From the NCBI RefSeq assembly GCF_000719555.1, contig NZ_JOGX01000023.1:1-64000 (forward strand): a stretch of DNA of 64,000 bases. Reading direction: 5' to 3'. The translations under genes were made by a program, and so were the position numbers. This DNA comes from Streptomyces sp. NRRL F-5727. Lineage in GTDB: Bacteria; Actinomycetota; Actinomycetes; Streptomycetales; Streptomycetaceae. The notes beneath the pieces were generated by a model. That model searched no databases. It was not told the origin of the DNA and saw only the letters and a list, made by a program, of their open reading frames with translations. Shown here piece after piece: positions 1 to 8,778 of this stretch. How positions within the stretch are numbered: position 1 is the first letter of the stretch; each line of letters starts with the position of its first letter.

Positions 1-695
1 GTCGTGGGGGGCGTGATGGGCGGCGGGGTGGGCTTGTCCTTCTTGGTATTGGTGAAGGTGACGGTGGTCTTCGCGGCGGGCTTGGCAGTGATCTTGACGG
101 GGGTGGCGTCGAGTTCGTAGCCGGTGGGCGCCTTGGTCTCGGTGCCGGTGTAGGCGGTGCCCGTGCGGGAGGAGACGGGGAGCGGGGTGGTGGCGGTGCC
201 GTCCTTGCCGGTGGTCAGGGTGATCGTCTTGCCGGTGCCGGTGGCGGGGGTGATGTTGATGACGGCGCCGGCCAGGGGCTTGCCGGTCTTCCTGTCGGTC
301 TTCTTCACGAGCAGCTCGGCGGGCTTGAAGGTGTCGATGATCGTGATCTTCGCGGTGTGCTCGGGGGTGACGATGACCTCCTGGTCGGGGGCCAGGTCGT
401 GGAGGGGGCTGCCGGTCGATGTCTCCTTGAGGCGGTAGGTGCCGGGGTGGACGTCCTCGAAGAGCAGCTTGCCGTCGGCGTTTGTCTTGCCGGTCAGGGC
501 CTTGGTGCCGTTGAGGGTGTCGAGCAGGGCGAACGCGGCGCCGGCTAGCAGGGTGCCGTCCGGGTCCTTCTTGGTGATCTCGACGGCGCCCGGCGGGATC
601 TCGGGGGCGCTGGCGAAGGCGGTCGGGGCCCAGATCAGAGAGCTGGTTGCCAGGGTGGTCACGGCGACGGTGGCCGCACGGCGGGGGGCACGCAT
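1..695 (-). CDS. SpaA-type cell-wall surface protein, 3' end outside window
   Basis: The reading frame starts at ATG 695 behind GAGGAG and runs off the left edge. The N-terminus is a signal peptide (Arg-rich start, hydrophobic core, TAFASA cleavage region). Two prealbumin-like SpaA/collagen-binding-B domains follow: the first contains ITKKDPDG, GAAFALLD and TYRLKET, the second VKKTDRKTGKPLAGA and a YELDATPV end. The last visible part is a Thr/Pro-rich wall-spanning stretch. These folds usually carry isopeptide bonds and act as stalks on Gram-positive surface proteins. The order and sequence closely match the C-terminal half of the next gene upstream (937-2646), so the two are paralogues. A sortase signal is expected beyond the edge but cannot be seen. 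The role in adhesion or mating-cell contact is inference. Confidence 0.8.
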   Translation of the reverse strand, partial: MRAPRRAATVAVTTLATSSLIWAPTAFASAPEIPPGAVEITKKDPDGTLLAGAAFALLDTLNGTKALTGKTNADGKLLFEDVHPGTYRLKETSTGSPLHDLAPDQEVIVTPEHTAKITIIDTFKPAELLVKKTDRKTGKPLAGAVINITPATGTGKTITLTTGKDGTATTPLPVSSRTGTAYTGTETKAPTGYELDATPVKITAKPAAKTTVTFTNTKKDKPTPPPITPPT

Positions 696-897
696 GAAGA
701 AGGAGTTCTCCTCGGTCAGGTGGTGGGCGGAACGCCTTGAGGGCGGAAGTCAGCGAGAGCGGGTAGCCGGCATTGGGACGGGTGCCGGGGCGGGGCGTGC
801 GGGAGGCGGGCTCGTCCGAAGGAGAAGTGGCCGCGTGCCGTCAGGTGGCGGCTAGGACAAGGGCGTGCTGCCTGTCCATCTACACGCTGCGGGTTGT

Positions 898-926
898 CGG
901 GTTCGGGACCGGTGGGGCGGAACCCG
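898..926 (-). terminator. Stem-loop downstream of the 937-2646 surface protein gene
   Basis: The arms CGGGTTC (898-904) and GAACCCG (920-926) are separated by 15 nt and lie just after the stop of the minus-strand gene. One more T-A pair extends the stem outward. There is no U-run, as is usual in high-GC actinobacteria. The rest of 696-936 holds no other convincing gene. Confidence 0.45.
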
Positions 927-936
927 AGGCTCCTGG

Positions 937-2646
937 TCAGCTGGCCGTGTCGCTCGTGCGCCGGCGGCGGCTGAACAGGTAGAGGCCCGAGCCGCTGGCG
1001 AGCAGAGCGGTCGCGCCGGCGATCAGCCACGGTGTGGTGTCCGCGCCGGTGTGGGCGAGGGAGCCGGACGGGGGAGCCGAGGGCGTGGTCGGCGCGACCG
1101 GGGGCGTCGTGGGCGGGGCTGGCGGAGTGGTCGGCGGAGCCGGGGGCGGGGTGGTCGGGACGGGCTGGTCGGCGAGGGTGACCGTGACGTCGGCGCCGGG
1201 CTTAGCAGTGAAGGCGACGGGGGTGGTGTCGAGCTGGTAGCCGTCGGGGGCCTTGGTCTCGGCGGCCCAGTAGCGGGTGCCGGTCTTGAGGGTGACGTCG
1301 AGGTCGGCCTCGGCGGTGCCGTTCGTGCCGGTGGTCAGCGTGGTGACGACCTTGCCGGGGATGTGCTTGCCGGTCTTGTCCGTCTCATCGGCCCGGATGG
1401 CGATGACCGCGCCCGCGAGCGCCCGGCCGGTGTTCTTGTCGATCTTCTTCACCGACAGGTCGGCCTTCTTGAACGGGTCGATCAGGTCGATCGGGTTGGC
1501 CTGGGCGGTGCGTCCGGCGGTGATGGTGATGGTCTGCTCGGGCACGAGGTCGTGGACGGGGCTGCCGGAGGAGGTCTCGCGCAGGCGGTAGGTGCCGGCC
1601 CGGAGCTGGTCGAAGGCGAGGACACCGTGCTCGTCGGTCTTGCCCGCGGCGACCTTCTTCCGGTCCTTGTCCAGGAGCTCGAAGGCGGCGCCGACCAGGC
1701 GGCTGCCCTCGGGGTCCTTCTTCCGGATGGTGACGCCGCCGGTCGCCTCGTCCACGGTGACGGTGGCCGAGTCCTCCGCGCTCGTGGTGCCGCCGGCGAG
1801 GAGCATGCGCTGAGCGGCGGGGTTCTTCGGGGTGAGGACCTGCAGGTCGGTGGCGGGCAGGCCGTCGGTCTTCGCGGTGACGCTGGCGGTGCCCGCGGTC
1901 TTCGCGGTGAACTCCCACTGGGCGGTGCCGCTCGCGCTCGTGGTGACCTTCCCTGTGGCGGTGCCGGAGCCGGACTCGGCCAGCGCGACGGTCACCTTGG
2001 GCACGGGGGTGCCCGCGCTCGTGGTGACCTTTACGGCGATGGTGACCTTCGTCCCGGCGGTGGTGGTCGTCACCGAGGGGGTGATCGTGAGGGTGTAGGG
2101 GCCGGCGAGCCGCTTGGCCTCGGTGATGTAGCCCTGGGCGAGGGTGCGGGCAGTCGGGGACACGACCGGGTAGGCCAGGCGCTGCTTGCCGCGAGTGCCG
2201 TCGAGGGCGTACGTGCCGCCGGCCAGGTACTCGTACACCACGGCGTCGACGGCTGCCGCCCGCGCGTTGTCGCGGGTCTGCCCGTACCACCCGATCACGT
2301 ACGCAGCCTGGGCGAGACGCTCCTTCGGCACGGCCTTGCCGGTCACCGACGACGTCCAGGACGTCACCGGCCGCGGGGCGCCGTAACCGCCTGCGTCGGC
2401 AGGGCCCTTGCGCTCGGGGTCGGCGCAGTAGGTCTCGGCGTCGCCGTGAACGGCCGGTCCCGGCGGGCCGTAGGCACCGATGTGGCTGGAGCCGGCGTTC
2501 CCTTCGGAGTCCGGGATGGTGTAGCCCGGGCCAAGGATTTCGCCGGCCGAAGGCACCGCCAGAGCCGGGGTGGCCAGGACAGTGCCCGCTGTGCAGGCGG
2601 CGACCGCGACGGCCAGGTGTACAGATCGGGCGGAGCAAAGACGCAT
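937..2646 (-). CDS. LAXTG-anchored surface protein with SpaA-like domains
   Basis: This 569-aa secreted protein starts at ATG 2646 (MRLCSARSV) and has a clear signal peptide ending near ATPALAVPSA. The N-terminal third (SHIGAYGPP, ETYCADP, AAYVIGWYGQT) resembles the Cys-containing thioester-type adhesin heads of actinobacterial surface proteins. The middle has an Ig-like stretch (TLTITPSVTTTTAGTKVTI). Two SpaA-like modules follow (VTIRKKDPEGS; LSVKKIDKNTGRALAGA), then Pro/Thr repeats. The C-terminus is a sorting signal LAHTG, a hydrophobic helix and a basic tail RRRR. LAXTG signals are cut by class E sortases, which attach proteins to peptidoglycan. The neighbour at 1-695 is a shorter paralogue. 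A role in cell-cell contact during conjugation is possible but inferred. Confidence 0.88.
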   Translation of the reverse strand: MRLCSARSVHLAVAVAACTAGTVLATPALAVPSAGEILGPGYTIPDSEGNAGSSHIGAYGPPGPAVHGDAETYCADPERKGPADAGGYGAPRPVTSWTSSVTGKAVPKERLAQAAYVIGWYGQTRDNARAAAVDAVVYEYLAGGTYALDGTRGKQRLAYPVVSPTARTLAQGYITEAKRLAGPYTLTITPSVTTTTAGTKVTIAVKVTTSAGTPVPKVTVALAESGSGTATGKVTTSASGTAQWEFTAKTAGTASVTAKTDGLPATDLQVLTPKNPAAQRMLLAGGTTSAEDSATVTVDEATGGVTIRKKDPEGSRLVGAAFELLDKDRKKVAAGKTDEHGVLAFDQLRAGTYRLRETSSGSPVHDLVPEQTITITAGRTAQANPIDLIDPFKKADLSVKKIDKNTGRALAGAVIAIRADETDKTGKHIPGKVVTTLTTGTNGTAEADLDVTLKTGTRYWAAETKAPDGYQLDTTPVAFTAKPGADVTVTLADQPVPTTPPPAPPTTPPAPPTTPPVAPTTPSAPPSGSLAHTGADTTPWLIAGATALLASGSGLYLFSRRRRTSDTAS

Positions 2647-2705
2647 GGAGATGGTGAAGTCCTGTCGGAGTGGGCGTCGGTGGGGAGAGAACCGGCGAGG
2701 TGGGG

Positions 2706-3182
2706 CTACCGGCTGTGTGAGAGCGGGGCGACGGCCCGCCCGGGGAGGGCCGCAGAGGGCTTCGTTTCCGTACGGATCCGCAGGGCGCCGGGGAACCAGA
2801 TCTGGACGTAGCGGTCGATCGCCTTGCGGAGGCCGGAGGTGCCGATGCCTTGCCAGGGCGGAGCGTCGGCGTGGCCCCAGTCGGTGAAGGTGCCGTAGCT
2901 CCCTTCCCCGGGCCTGGTGCCCAGTCGTTTGTCCCGGGCGACGAAGGCGTCGTGGTCGGCGAAGCTCAGCCACTGGGCGTCGATCAACCCGCGTTCTAGG
3001 TGAACGACTTCGAGGCGCAGGCCGTCGTAGCGCTGGTGCATGCGGGTGTCGGTGAAGCTGATTCGCAGTCGGAGAGGCAGGTCGGGGGCGGGTCTGGCGT
3101 AGTAGGTGTCTCCGACGACGGCCGCCTCCGGATACGGGAGGGTGAGGTGGTCGTCGAAGAACTGCTCGGCGAACAGGGACAA
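2706..3182 (-). CDS. Uncharacterised 158-aa protein
   Basis: The start is TTG 3182 (MSLFAEQFFDDHLTLPYPEAA), chosen because AGGAG sits just upstream, right after the stop of the DUF317 gene. The protein is soluble, with aromatic and acidic residues in alternating strands (LRISFTDTRMHQRYDGLRLEVVHLERG) and a GTFTDWGHADAPPWQ segment. It ends in a short basic tail (PLSHSR). I recognise no family. It is the last gene of a tight minus-strand run with the DUF317 gene and the 400-aa gene, which suggests co-expression. Confidence 0.65.
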   Translation of the reverse strand: MSLFAEQFFDDHLTLPYPEAAVVGDTYYARPAPDLPLRLRISFTDTRMHQRYDGLRLEVVHLERGLIDAQWLSFADHDAFVARDKRLGTRPGEGSYGTFTDWGHADAPPWQGIGTSGLRKAIDRYVQIWFPGALRIRTETKPSAALPGRAVAPLSHSR

Positions 3183-3199
3183 GTGCGGACTCCTGGTGG

Positions 3200-4003
3200 T
3201 CAGCGGCGGGCAGCGGGACGGGCGGGCAGAAGCGCCGAGGGGGTGGCCGTGCTCCAGCGCGGGACGCTGCCGACGGGGACCGGGCGGCGGGCAGCGATCC
3301 GGGATCGGATGTCGCGCGGCGTGGGGACCGGTGCCCGGGGCGGTTCGACCGGAGTGAGGGTGGCGTGGGCGGCCAGACGCGGATGAAGGGTGTCTCGCCA
3401 GCGGGGCAGAGGTGCCGGGTCGGTGAACGCCTTCGCAGTGGCGGCGATCAAGTGGGAGGGCGTCCGGGAGCTGAAGGCGATCCCGGCGCGCGTGCCCCAC
3501 CCAGGGGGTCCGGCCCACAGCGTGATCGCCTCGTCGGGGTACCGGTCGACGATGTCGATGCTCGCCCCGGCCTGCCCGTCAGGGGCGGTGACGTGCAGCC
3601 GTCCGCGGTCCGGGCCGCTGAGTGTCCAGCCGGCCGCGATCAGTGGCGCGACGGCGTCGGACCGGAGGCCGGCGGCGTGGAGGAAGCGGTCGCTGTCTTC
3701 CGCCCAGTCGTGCGCGAGCGCGTTGGTCAGGGCGCCGACCAGTTCGGGGGGCGTGTTCTGGTTGGCGGTGGCCGTCCACTGCGGTGAGGACATCGCGTCG
3801 GGTGCGGCGCTGATGGTCCACAGGTCGTAGTCGTCTCCGGCCCAGCCGATCCGGATGCGGTGGTCCGGGCTGGTGACGACGAGCTGGTGGGGGCCGTCGT
3901 CGAGGTGGTGGTGGGGCCAGTGGGAGACGGGCGCGAAGCCGGCGTCGCCGTGGCCGGAGGATCCGGCCAGGTATCGGGGGGTGACGTAGACGTCTCCGTC
4001 CAC
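3200..4003 (-). CDS. DUF317 domain protein
   Basis: This 267-aa protein starts at GTG 4003 (MDGDVYVTPRYLAGSSGHGD). The opening VTPRYLAG is the N-terminal signature of DUF317, a family found on Streptomyces plasmids and integrative elements. Two repeated half-domains are visible: residues about 50-100 (IRIGWAGDDYDLWTISA, PPELVGALTNALA) and 120-205 (GWTLSGPDRGRLHVTAPDGQ, PSHLIAATAKAFTDP). The Pro/Ala-rich C-terminus ends PARPAARR. The biochemical function of DUF317 is not established. It lies between an unknown helical protein and a small unknown protein in the same direction. Seven further DUF317 proteins lie on the other strand of this window. Confidence 0.8.
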   Translation of the reverse strand: MDGDVYVTPRYLAGSSGHGDAGFAPVSHWPHHHLDDGPHQLVVTSPDHRIRIGWAGDDYDLWTISAAPDAMSSPQWTATANQNTPPELVGALTNALAHDWAEDSDRFLHAAGLRSDAVAPLIAAGWTLSGPDRGRLHVTAPDGQAGASIDIVDRYPDEAITLWAGPPGWGTRAGIAFSSRTPSHLIAATAKAFTDPAPLPRWRDTLHPRLAAHATLTPVEPPRAPVPTPRDIRSRIAARRPVPVGSVPRWSTATPSALLPARPAARR

Positions 4004-4052
4004 GGGCTGGAGGGCAGGCAGGGGTAGCTCCGGGTGGGTGAGGAGGGGGTGA

Positions 4053-5255
4053 TCAGCGCATGGTGGGTGCGGCTGGGGCTGGAAGCGGGGCAGGCGCGGG
4101 CGCGGGCGGCGCCGTGTCCGGTGTCCGCGTCGGCACGGCGGCGGCGCGGGCCTCGGCGACGAGTCGGCGTTTGAGGCTGGCGCGTTCGCCGGGCGGGAGT
4201 TCGATCAGGCCGTCGCCGGTGGTGTGCGGGAGCAGGCCGGTGACGAGGCGAGAGGCGGCGACCGGCTGCTGGTTGACGAGGCGGTCGATGGCCGCCTCGA
4301 CGGCCCGGCGGCGCAGGTCGTGTTCCGGGGACGAGCGGCGGCGTTCGGTGACGGTGGCGGCGTAGTGGCGGAGGAGGTGCTTGCGTTCGGCTTGGCGCTG
4401 CCAGACGGCGGTGAGGAAGCGGCGGCTGTTGAAGACCTTGTACGCGTCGGTCTCCGGCAGGTCGTAGACGCCGGCGGGCAGCGGACCGAGGACCGAGGAG
4501 CTGGAAGCCCGGGCCACGGGGATGGTCAGCTCGGCGAGTTCATCCAGAGCCTGGGCCCAGCGCCGCTGGAGGAGCGGGTGGCGCAGGGCCGTGGTGCGGG
4601 CGTTCTGGGCCCGGACGTCGTCGGCGACCAGGCCGCGGAAGGCGACGGCGCCCTTGGCGAGCAGATCGTCCACCTGCTGGGTGCACGGCTCGGGGAGAAG
4701 ACCGTCGTCCCATCCTTCCTCGACCGTGCCGAAGACGTCGGCAGCGGCGGGGCGGAGGGGAAATCCAGCCTCGGCGAATGTCCTGGTCAGCAGCCGGTTG
4801 AAGTGGTCGGGAAGGGCGTCCACGAGCCAGTTTCGGGCCATGATGATGACGTCGGTGGAGGGCGGCGTGGCCTCGGCTTCCCGCTGTCGTCCCTCCTCGC
4901 GCCGCACGGCGGTGGTCTTCCGGGTGACCTCGTGCAGGGCGGTGCGGACGCGTCGCAGGAGGCGGGCGGTCCGGGCTGCGCGGGCGTCGCCGTGGTAGGT
5001 CATCCGCTCGGCGGCGACCTGGAGGTCACCCTGGGCGAAGGTGAGGGCGTCGTGCAGCTGGAGGAGGCGTCCGGGGGTGTGGAGGGCCTCGTGCTGTTCG
5101 GGGCGGAGCCGGCCGTCGGCGTCGGCGATCGCGGCCGTGACCAGCTGGTCGAACCGCTCCTCTATATAGAGGGCGAAGGATCGGTTGTCGAGGGAGGCGA
5201 GCTCGTGCAGGCGCAGACGCTGCTCGTGCCGGGTGTCGTCGGTCGGCTGGGTCAT
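4053..5255 (-). CDS. Uncharacterised 400-aa helical protein
   Basis: The start is ATG 5255 (MTQPTDDTRHEQRL) with AGGAA upstream. The sequence is almost wholly predicted helix, with many Arg, Glu and Leu heptad-like stretches (RAARTARLLRRVRTALHEVTRKT; QRQAERKHLLRHYAATVTERRR), and has no signal peptide or membrane helix. The C-terminus is a Pro/Ala-rich tail ending AAPTMR. No catalytic motif is recognised. It is 30 bp downstream of the MFS transporter gene and 50 bp upstream of the DUF317 gene, so it is likely part of one operon. A structural or DNA-associated role is only a guess. Confidence 0.7.
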   Translation of the reverse strand: MTQPTDDTRHEQRLRLHELASLDNRSFALYIEERFDQLVTAAIADADGRLRPEQHEALHTPGRLLQLHDALTFAQGDLQVAAERMTYHGDARAARTARLLRRVRTALHEVTRKTTAVRREEGRQREAEATPPSTDVIIMARNWLVDALPDHFNRLLTRTFAEAGFPLRPAAADVFGTVEEGWDDGLLPEPCTQQVDDLLAKGAVAFRGLVADDVRAQNARTTALRHPLLQRRWAQALDELAELTIPVARASSSSVLGPLPAGVYDLPETDAYKVFNSRRFLTAVWQRQAERKHLLRHYAATVTERRRSSPEHDLRRRAVEAAIDRLVNQQPVAASRLVTGLLPHTTGDGLIELPPGERASLKRRLVAEARAAAVPTRTPDTAPPAPAPAPLPAPAAPTMR

Positions 5256-5284
5256 GGCGGGGCGGTTCCTTGTACGGGTCGGTG

Positions 5285-6547
5285 TCACGCGGTCGCGGGG
5301 CGCCGGGCGGCGGGGTGGCTGCGGAGCTTGGCGAAGGAGACGGCGAGGCCGAGGGCCTGCAGGACGGCGCAGGCGGTGATGGCGTGGCCCAGCAGGTCGG
5401 GCGGGGTGAGGGCGACCAGGGCTCCAGCGATCGGGAAGGGGGCCAGGAGCAGCAGGATGATCAGGGAGAGGGTGGCGCCGAAGACCTCGGCGGGGACCAG
5501 GCGGGCGCGCAGGGTGCGCAGGACGACGGTCATGCCTGCCTCGCCAGCCATGAGGAGGGCCACGAGGACCAGGAAGACGGTGTAGGTGTGGGCGGTGGCG
5601 AGGGCGAGGCAGGTGGCGGAGGCGAGGGCGGCGGCTGCGGCGCCGACCGGCCACAGGCCGACGCGGTCGATGGCGAGGCGGGCGAGGGCGACCATGGCCA
5701 GGGAGGCGACGGCGGCGGCTGACCAGACCAGGCCGACCTGGCTGCTGGTACCGCCGAGCTGCTGGATGACCAGTACGGGGCCGGCGGCCTGGACCAGGCC
5801 GATCGCGCAGTTGGAGAGGAGCAGGCCGACGCACAGCCACCCCAGGGCGGGCAGCGACCGGAGCGTCTTCCAGCCGGTCTTGATGCCTTGGACGACCGGG
5901 GCGGGAGCCTCCTGCGGCCAAATGGGGCGCTGGCGCGGGGCGAGCGCGGCGCCGAGCAGGGAGCAGGCGGCGATCGTCAGGAGCATGCCGGTCGCGCCGA
6001 CGTACTGCAGCAGGACGCCGGCCAGGGCCGGACCGGCGAGCGTGGCGCACTGGTCGATCCCGAGCAGGACGGCCTGAACCCGGTGTGCGTGTTCGCCCGC
6101 GTCCCGGCTCGCGGCGCCGCCGGCGGTCTCGGCCGCGATGTACGCGAACTCGCTGAGGACGCCCGTCGCGGCGGCGAGCACCATGACGGTGACGATGGCG
6201 CCCAGGCCATCGCCCATCGCGGGCAGGGCGCCGGCGGCGGCCAGGACGACCACGGCCCGCAGCACCGAGGCGGTGCGCAGCACACGAGTGCTGCCGACCC
6301 TGTCGACTGCGGCACCCGCGAGCGCGAAGGCCGAGAGCCTGGGGAGCCATTCGAGAACAAAGGCCAGGCCCGTCAGGGTGGCGGAGTCGGTGACCGCGAG
6401 GACCAGGAGGGGGATGCCGTAGGTGCTCATCGCGAACGCGCCGGCATCCGCGGTGCGCGGGACGTAGACGCCGCGCACGGGGCCGAAGACCGGGATGCGG
6501 GCGTGGCGGCCGGCGGGCGGCCGGGAGGTGGAATGGGTGCGGGACAT
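5285..6547 (-). CDS. MFS transporter
   Basis: This 420-aa integral membrane protein starts at ATG 6547 with GGAAA upstream. About twelve hydrophobic segments are visible, with a short basic loop after the second (AGAAVDRVGSTRVLRTA), the position of the MFS loop motif. The N-terminus is hydrophilic and Arg-rich (MSRTHSTSRPPAGRHAR). Related proteins export drugs or other small molecules; the substrate cannot be read from sequence. Its position inside a mobile-element operon, beside an HxlR-like regulator, would fit regulated efflux. A second, unrelated-looking MFS gene is at 26878-28134. Confidence 0.85.
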   Translation of the reverse strand: MSRTHSTSRPPAGRHARIPVFGPVRGVYVPRTADAGAFAMSTYGIPLLVLAVTDSATLTGLAFVLEWLPRLSAFALAGAAVDRVGSTRVLRTASVLRAVVVLAAAGALPAMGDGLGAIVTVMVLAAATGVLSEFAYIAAETAGGAASRDAGEHAHRVQAVLLGIDQCATLAGPALAGVLLQYVGATGMLLTIAACSLLGAALAPRQRPIWPQEAPAPVVQGIKTGWKTLRSLPALGWLCVGLLLSNCAIGLVQAAGPVLVIQQLGGTSSQVGLVWSAAAVASLAMVALARLAIDRVGLWPVGAAAAALASATCLALATAHTYTVFLVLVALLMAGEAGMTVVLRTLRARLVPAEVFGATLSLIILLLLAPFPIAGALVALTPPDLLGHAITACAVLQALGLAVSFAKLRSHPAARRPATA

Positions 6548-6576
6548 GGGACGTTTCCGGTGGAAGGTGCCTAGTT

Positions 6577-6993
6577 TCAGAGCCCGTTGGGGCGGCGGGC
6601 CGGGGCGCGTCTCACCGCAGGGGCGGGAGCGGCGGTGGCCTGGGAGAGTGCCTTGAAGGCGTGGCACAGGCCGGTCAGGTGGCGTACGGCGTCGCCGCGG
6701 CGGGCGAGGAGCATGTCGATCTGCGGGCCGGTGAGCTGCAGGACGCCGTCGGTGGAACGGTGGCGGTACTGGTCGCGGCCGTCGGCGACGCGGCTGAGCT
6801 GATCAATGGCGTACTCGGCCTGCTGGTGGAGCTGCTCGGCGATGCCATCGAGCACGTCGGCCTCCTCGCGGATGAGGCGGCTAAGGAGGGCAGCCGCCTG
6901 GCCGCTGGCGGGATCCCGGACGGGCATCCCGCCGAGCAGGGAGCGGACGGTGGCTTCGCCGAGCCGGGGCGCCGGCCGGGGCGGCCGGGTCAC
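6577..6993 (-). CDS. Uncharacterised 138-aa helical protein
   Basis: The start is GTG 6993, whose GTGA overlaps the stop of the upstream winged-helix gene, so the two are translationally coupled. The body is helical (LSRLIREEADVLDGIAEQLHQQAEYAIDQ; GPQIDMLLARRGDAVRHL) without membrane segments. The tail is Ala/Pro/Arg-rich (APAPAVRRAPARRPNGL). No family is recognised. The larger frame open across this region (to 7701) is discarded because its N-terminal part is the Arg/Pro-rich shadow of the regulator gene. Confidence 0.65.
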   Translation of the reverse strand: MTRPPRPAPRLGEATVRSLLGGMPVRDPASGQAAALLSRLIREEADVLDGIAEQLHQQAEYAIDQLSRVADGRDQYRHRSTDGVLQLTGPQIDMLLARRGDAVRHLTGLCHAFKALSQATAAPAPAVRRAPARRPNGL

Positions 6994-7892
6994 CGGCAGG
7001 GGCCGGTCGTCGGGGAGGAGAACAGGTCGGCCGGCCGCCAGGTCTTCGCCGGGGCAGGAGCGGGTGGCTGGGCAACCGGCAGAGCAGGACGCGTGCTCTG
7101 CCGGGCCTGATGGGCTGCCCACTGCCCCGTCCGCGCGGCGGCCGGGAGGCGGGGGGCGCCCCACAGCGGGTGGCTGGCCGCGTCCTTGTGGGGCCGGCCG
7201 CTCGCCCAAACGGAGGCGGCACGGTAGACGGGGGCCAGGGCGTGGGCGGCGTCGGTGAGACTCAGCTCCATCCCCTCGTCCTCGGCCCCGGTGGGCCAGA
7301 CGGGCTGGCGGACGGAGACGAGACGGTCGTCGATGAGCCGGTGCACGGGCGGGTACACCGCGCTGGGGCTGTAGCCGGGGAGCAGCGTCTTGCGCAGGGA
7401 CACGATGCTGGACGGCCCGCGTTCCTTGAGGGCCCACAGCAGGGGGGTGGCGTGCCGGTAGGAGATCAGGGCAAGGGCGTCCTCGGCGTTCTGGGCGGCC
7501 GGGATCCGCTCGGGCAGCTGCATCACCTGCGGCTTGCCCTCCATGATGATCGTCGTCTCGACGAGCTCCTTGTCGAGGTGCTGATCGCCGTACTCCGCCA
7601 GGGCGTGCAGCGTCGGAAGGAGTGCACGGCCGCGGTCGGTGAGGCCGTAGGTGACGTGCCGGTGGGTCACCTCGGTGCGCTCCAGCAGCCCGGTCTCGCA
7701 CAGCGCGCGCAGGCGCGGGGTGATCTGACTGGCGATGAGCCAGGGGAGGCGGGACTGGATCTCGGTGTAGCGCAGGCCCTTCGGCTCGGAGGCGAGGGTC
7801 ATGAGCATCCAGACGCTCCAGCGCGGCGCGATCATCTCCAGCGTCTCGGCGACGCGACGCAGGTCGGGGGAAAGGGCTCGGGCAGCGGCCAC
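6990..7892 (-). CDS. Tandem HxlR-type winged-helix regulator
   Basis: This 300-aa protein starts at GTG 7892 with CTGGAG upstream. Residues about 12-105 form an HxlR/MarR-like winged helix: WSVWMLMTL, LRYTEIQSRLPWLIASQITPRLRALCETGLLER, then the wing THRHVTYGLTDRGRAL. Residues about 135-225 look like a second, diverged copy (ALISYRHATPLLWALKERG, SPSAVYPPVHRLIDDRLV). A Pro-rich linker leads to the C-terminal sequence WRPADLFSSPTTGPCR. HxlR proteins are DNA-binding transcription factors. The fused double domain and long tail are unusual. The same WRPADLF tail occurs at the end of the RelE-like protein at 12220-12729. Confidence 0.75.
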   Translation of the reverse strand: MAAARALSPDLRRVAETLEMIAPRWSVWMLMTLASEPKGLRYTEIQSRLPWLIASQITPRLRALCETGLLERTEVTHRHVTYGLTDRGRALLPTLHALAEYGDQHLDKELVETTIIMEGKPQVMQLPERIPAAQNAEDALALISYRHATPLLWALKERGPSSIVSLRKTLLPGYSPSAVYPPVHRLIDDRLVSVRQPVWPTGAEDEGMELSLTDAAHALAPVYRAASVWASGRPHKDAASHPLWGAPRLPAAARTGQWAAHQARQSTRPALPVAQPPAPAPAKTWRPADLFSSPTTGPCR

Positions 7893-7935
7893 GACGGAAC
7901 TCCAGCGGAAGAAGAGGAACGGGGTGGGAAGCGGG

Positions 7936-8355
7936 TTACCGCGCGCGGGCGGCGGGAGAGACGACGGCCGGCGGCAGGTCGACGGCGGTCTCGGGGAGGG
8001 CTGGTGGGGTGACCGGCGCTGGCTCGGGTACGCGGTGGAGGCTCTGCAGGACGTCGCCGAGGACCTGGTGGTGTGCGTCTCGGGCGGTGACGGCGTGAGC
8101 CAGGCGGCGGGCGGCGTCGATGATGTGCCCAGCGTCTGTGGCCTCGAAGGTGCGCCCGGGAGCGGTCAGGCGATGCAGCTGCTCGGCGTAGAAGACGACG
8201 CCGTGGTCGGCGTGCTGCAGGGCGTCGAAGGCGTTGAGCAAGGCGTACCGCATGGTGCCCGGTTCGGCCCCGACCGCGAGTTCGGTGACCGGTCGGCCGT
8301 AGAGAGCTGCGATCCGGTCCCCCGCCGCCCGGGAGGCGGCGTACGGATCGGGCAC
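7936..8355 (-). CDS. Small helical protein, tandem paralogue 3
   Basis: This 139-aa protein starts at GTG 8355, directly abutting the stop of the gene before it. It is helical, with a motif LYGRPVTELA near residue 19 that matches AFGAPLADLY and RFGTPLDELI in the two genes upstream on the same strand. The three are therefore tandem diverged copies. A Pro-rich tail ends VSPAARAR. Function is unknown. The arrangement suggests a multi-subunit assembly or successive duplications within the element. Confidence 0.65.
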   Translation of the reverse strand: MPDPYAASRAAGDRIAALYGRPVTELAVGAEPGTMRYALLNAFDALQHADHGVVFYAEQLHRLTAPGRTFEATDAGHIIDAARRLAHAVTARDAHHQVLGDVLQSLHRVPEPAPVTPPALPETAVDLPPAVVSPAARAR

Positions 8356-8778
8356 TCAGCGTCCCCGTGCTGCCGGCCGGATCTGTGCCGAGGAGGCGGG
8401 CTGCGCGGGAGGCAGAGTGCTGGTCAGGGGGGTGAGGCGGGTGGTCGGCGGCGGCATCGCGGCCAGAAGTGCGTCCAGCGTTCGGATGTATCCGCGCCGG
8501 CCGTCGAGCGCGGCGTCGAGCCAGTACACGTCGGTCTGGAGGGTCTCCGCCGAGAGCTCGTCCAGGTTTCCGGCGGGGGCCATGCTCGCGTGGACGCGGT
8601 CGCGGACGCGGACGACCTGCTCCTCGGACAGGGCGAGCATCGCCCGCACCTCAAGGGCCCTGGTGAGTGCGGGGGACGCCCCCGACCGAACGACCTGCGC
8701 GTAGAGGTCGGCGAGCGGAGCGCCGAAGGCCCGCTCCAGCGCCTCGTCACGGCTGCTCTTCTTGTCGGCGACGCTCAT
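8356..8778 (-). CDS. Small helical protein, tandem paralogue 2
   Basis: This 140-aa protein starts at ATG 8778 (MSVADKKSSRDEALE), and its ATGA overlaps the stop of the upstream gene. The shared motif is AFGAPLADLY (about residue 18), followed by long amphipathic helices (ALEVRAMLALSEEQVVRVRDRV). The C-terminus is Pro/Ala-rich and ends QIRPAARGR. No known domain is recognised. Coupled translation with both neighbours implies similar expression levels for the three paralogues. Confidence 0.68.
   Translation of the reverse strand: MSVADKKSSRDEALERAFGAPLADLYAQVVRSGASPALTRALEVRAMLALSEEQVVRVRDRVHASMAPAGNLDELSAETLQTDVYWLDAALDGRRGYIRTLDALLAAMPPPTTRLTPLTSTLPPAQPASSAQIRPAARGR

Noticed and set aside
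865..2811. Long plus-strand open frame (648 aa) opposite the surface protein
   Set aside because: It is Gly/Arg/Val-rich antisense shadow of the real minus-strand gene, which has a signal peptide, SpaA domains and a sorting signal; long shadows are normal at this GC content.
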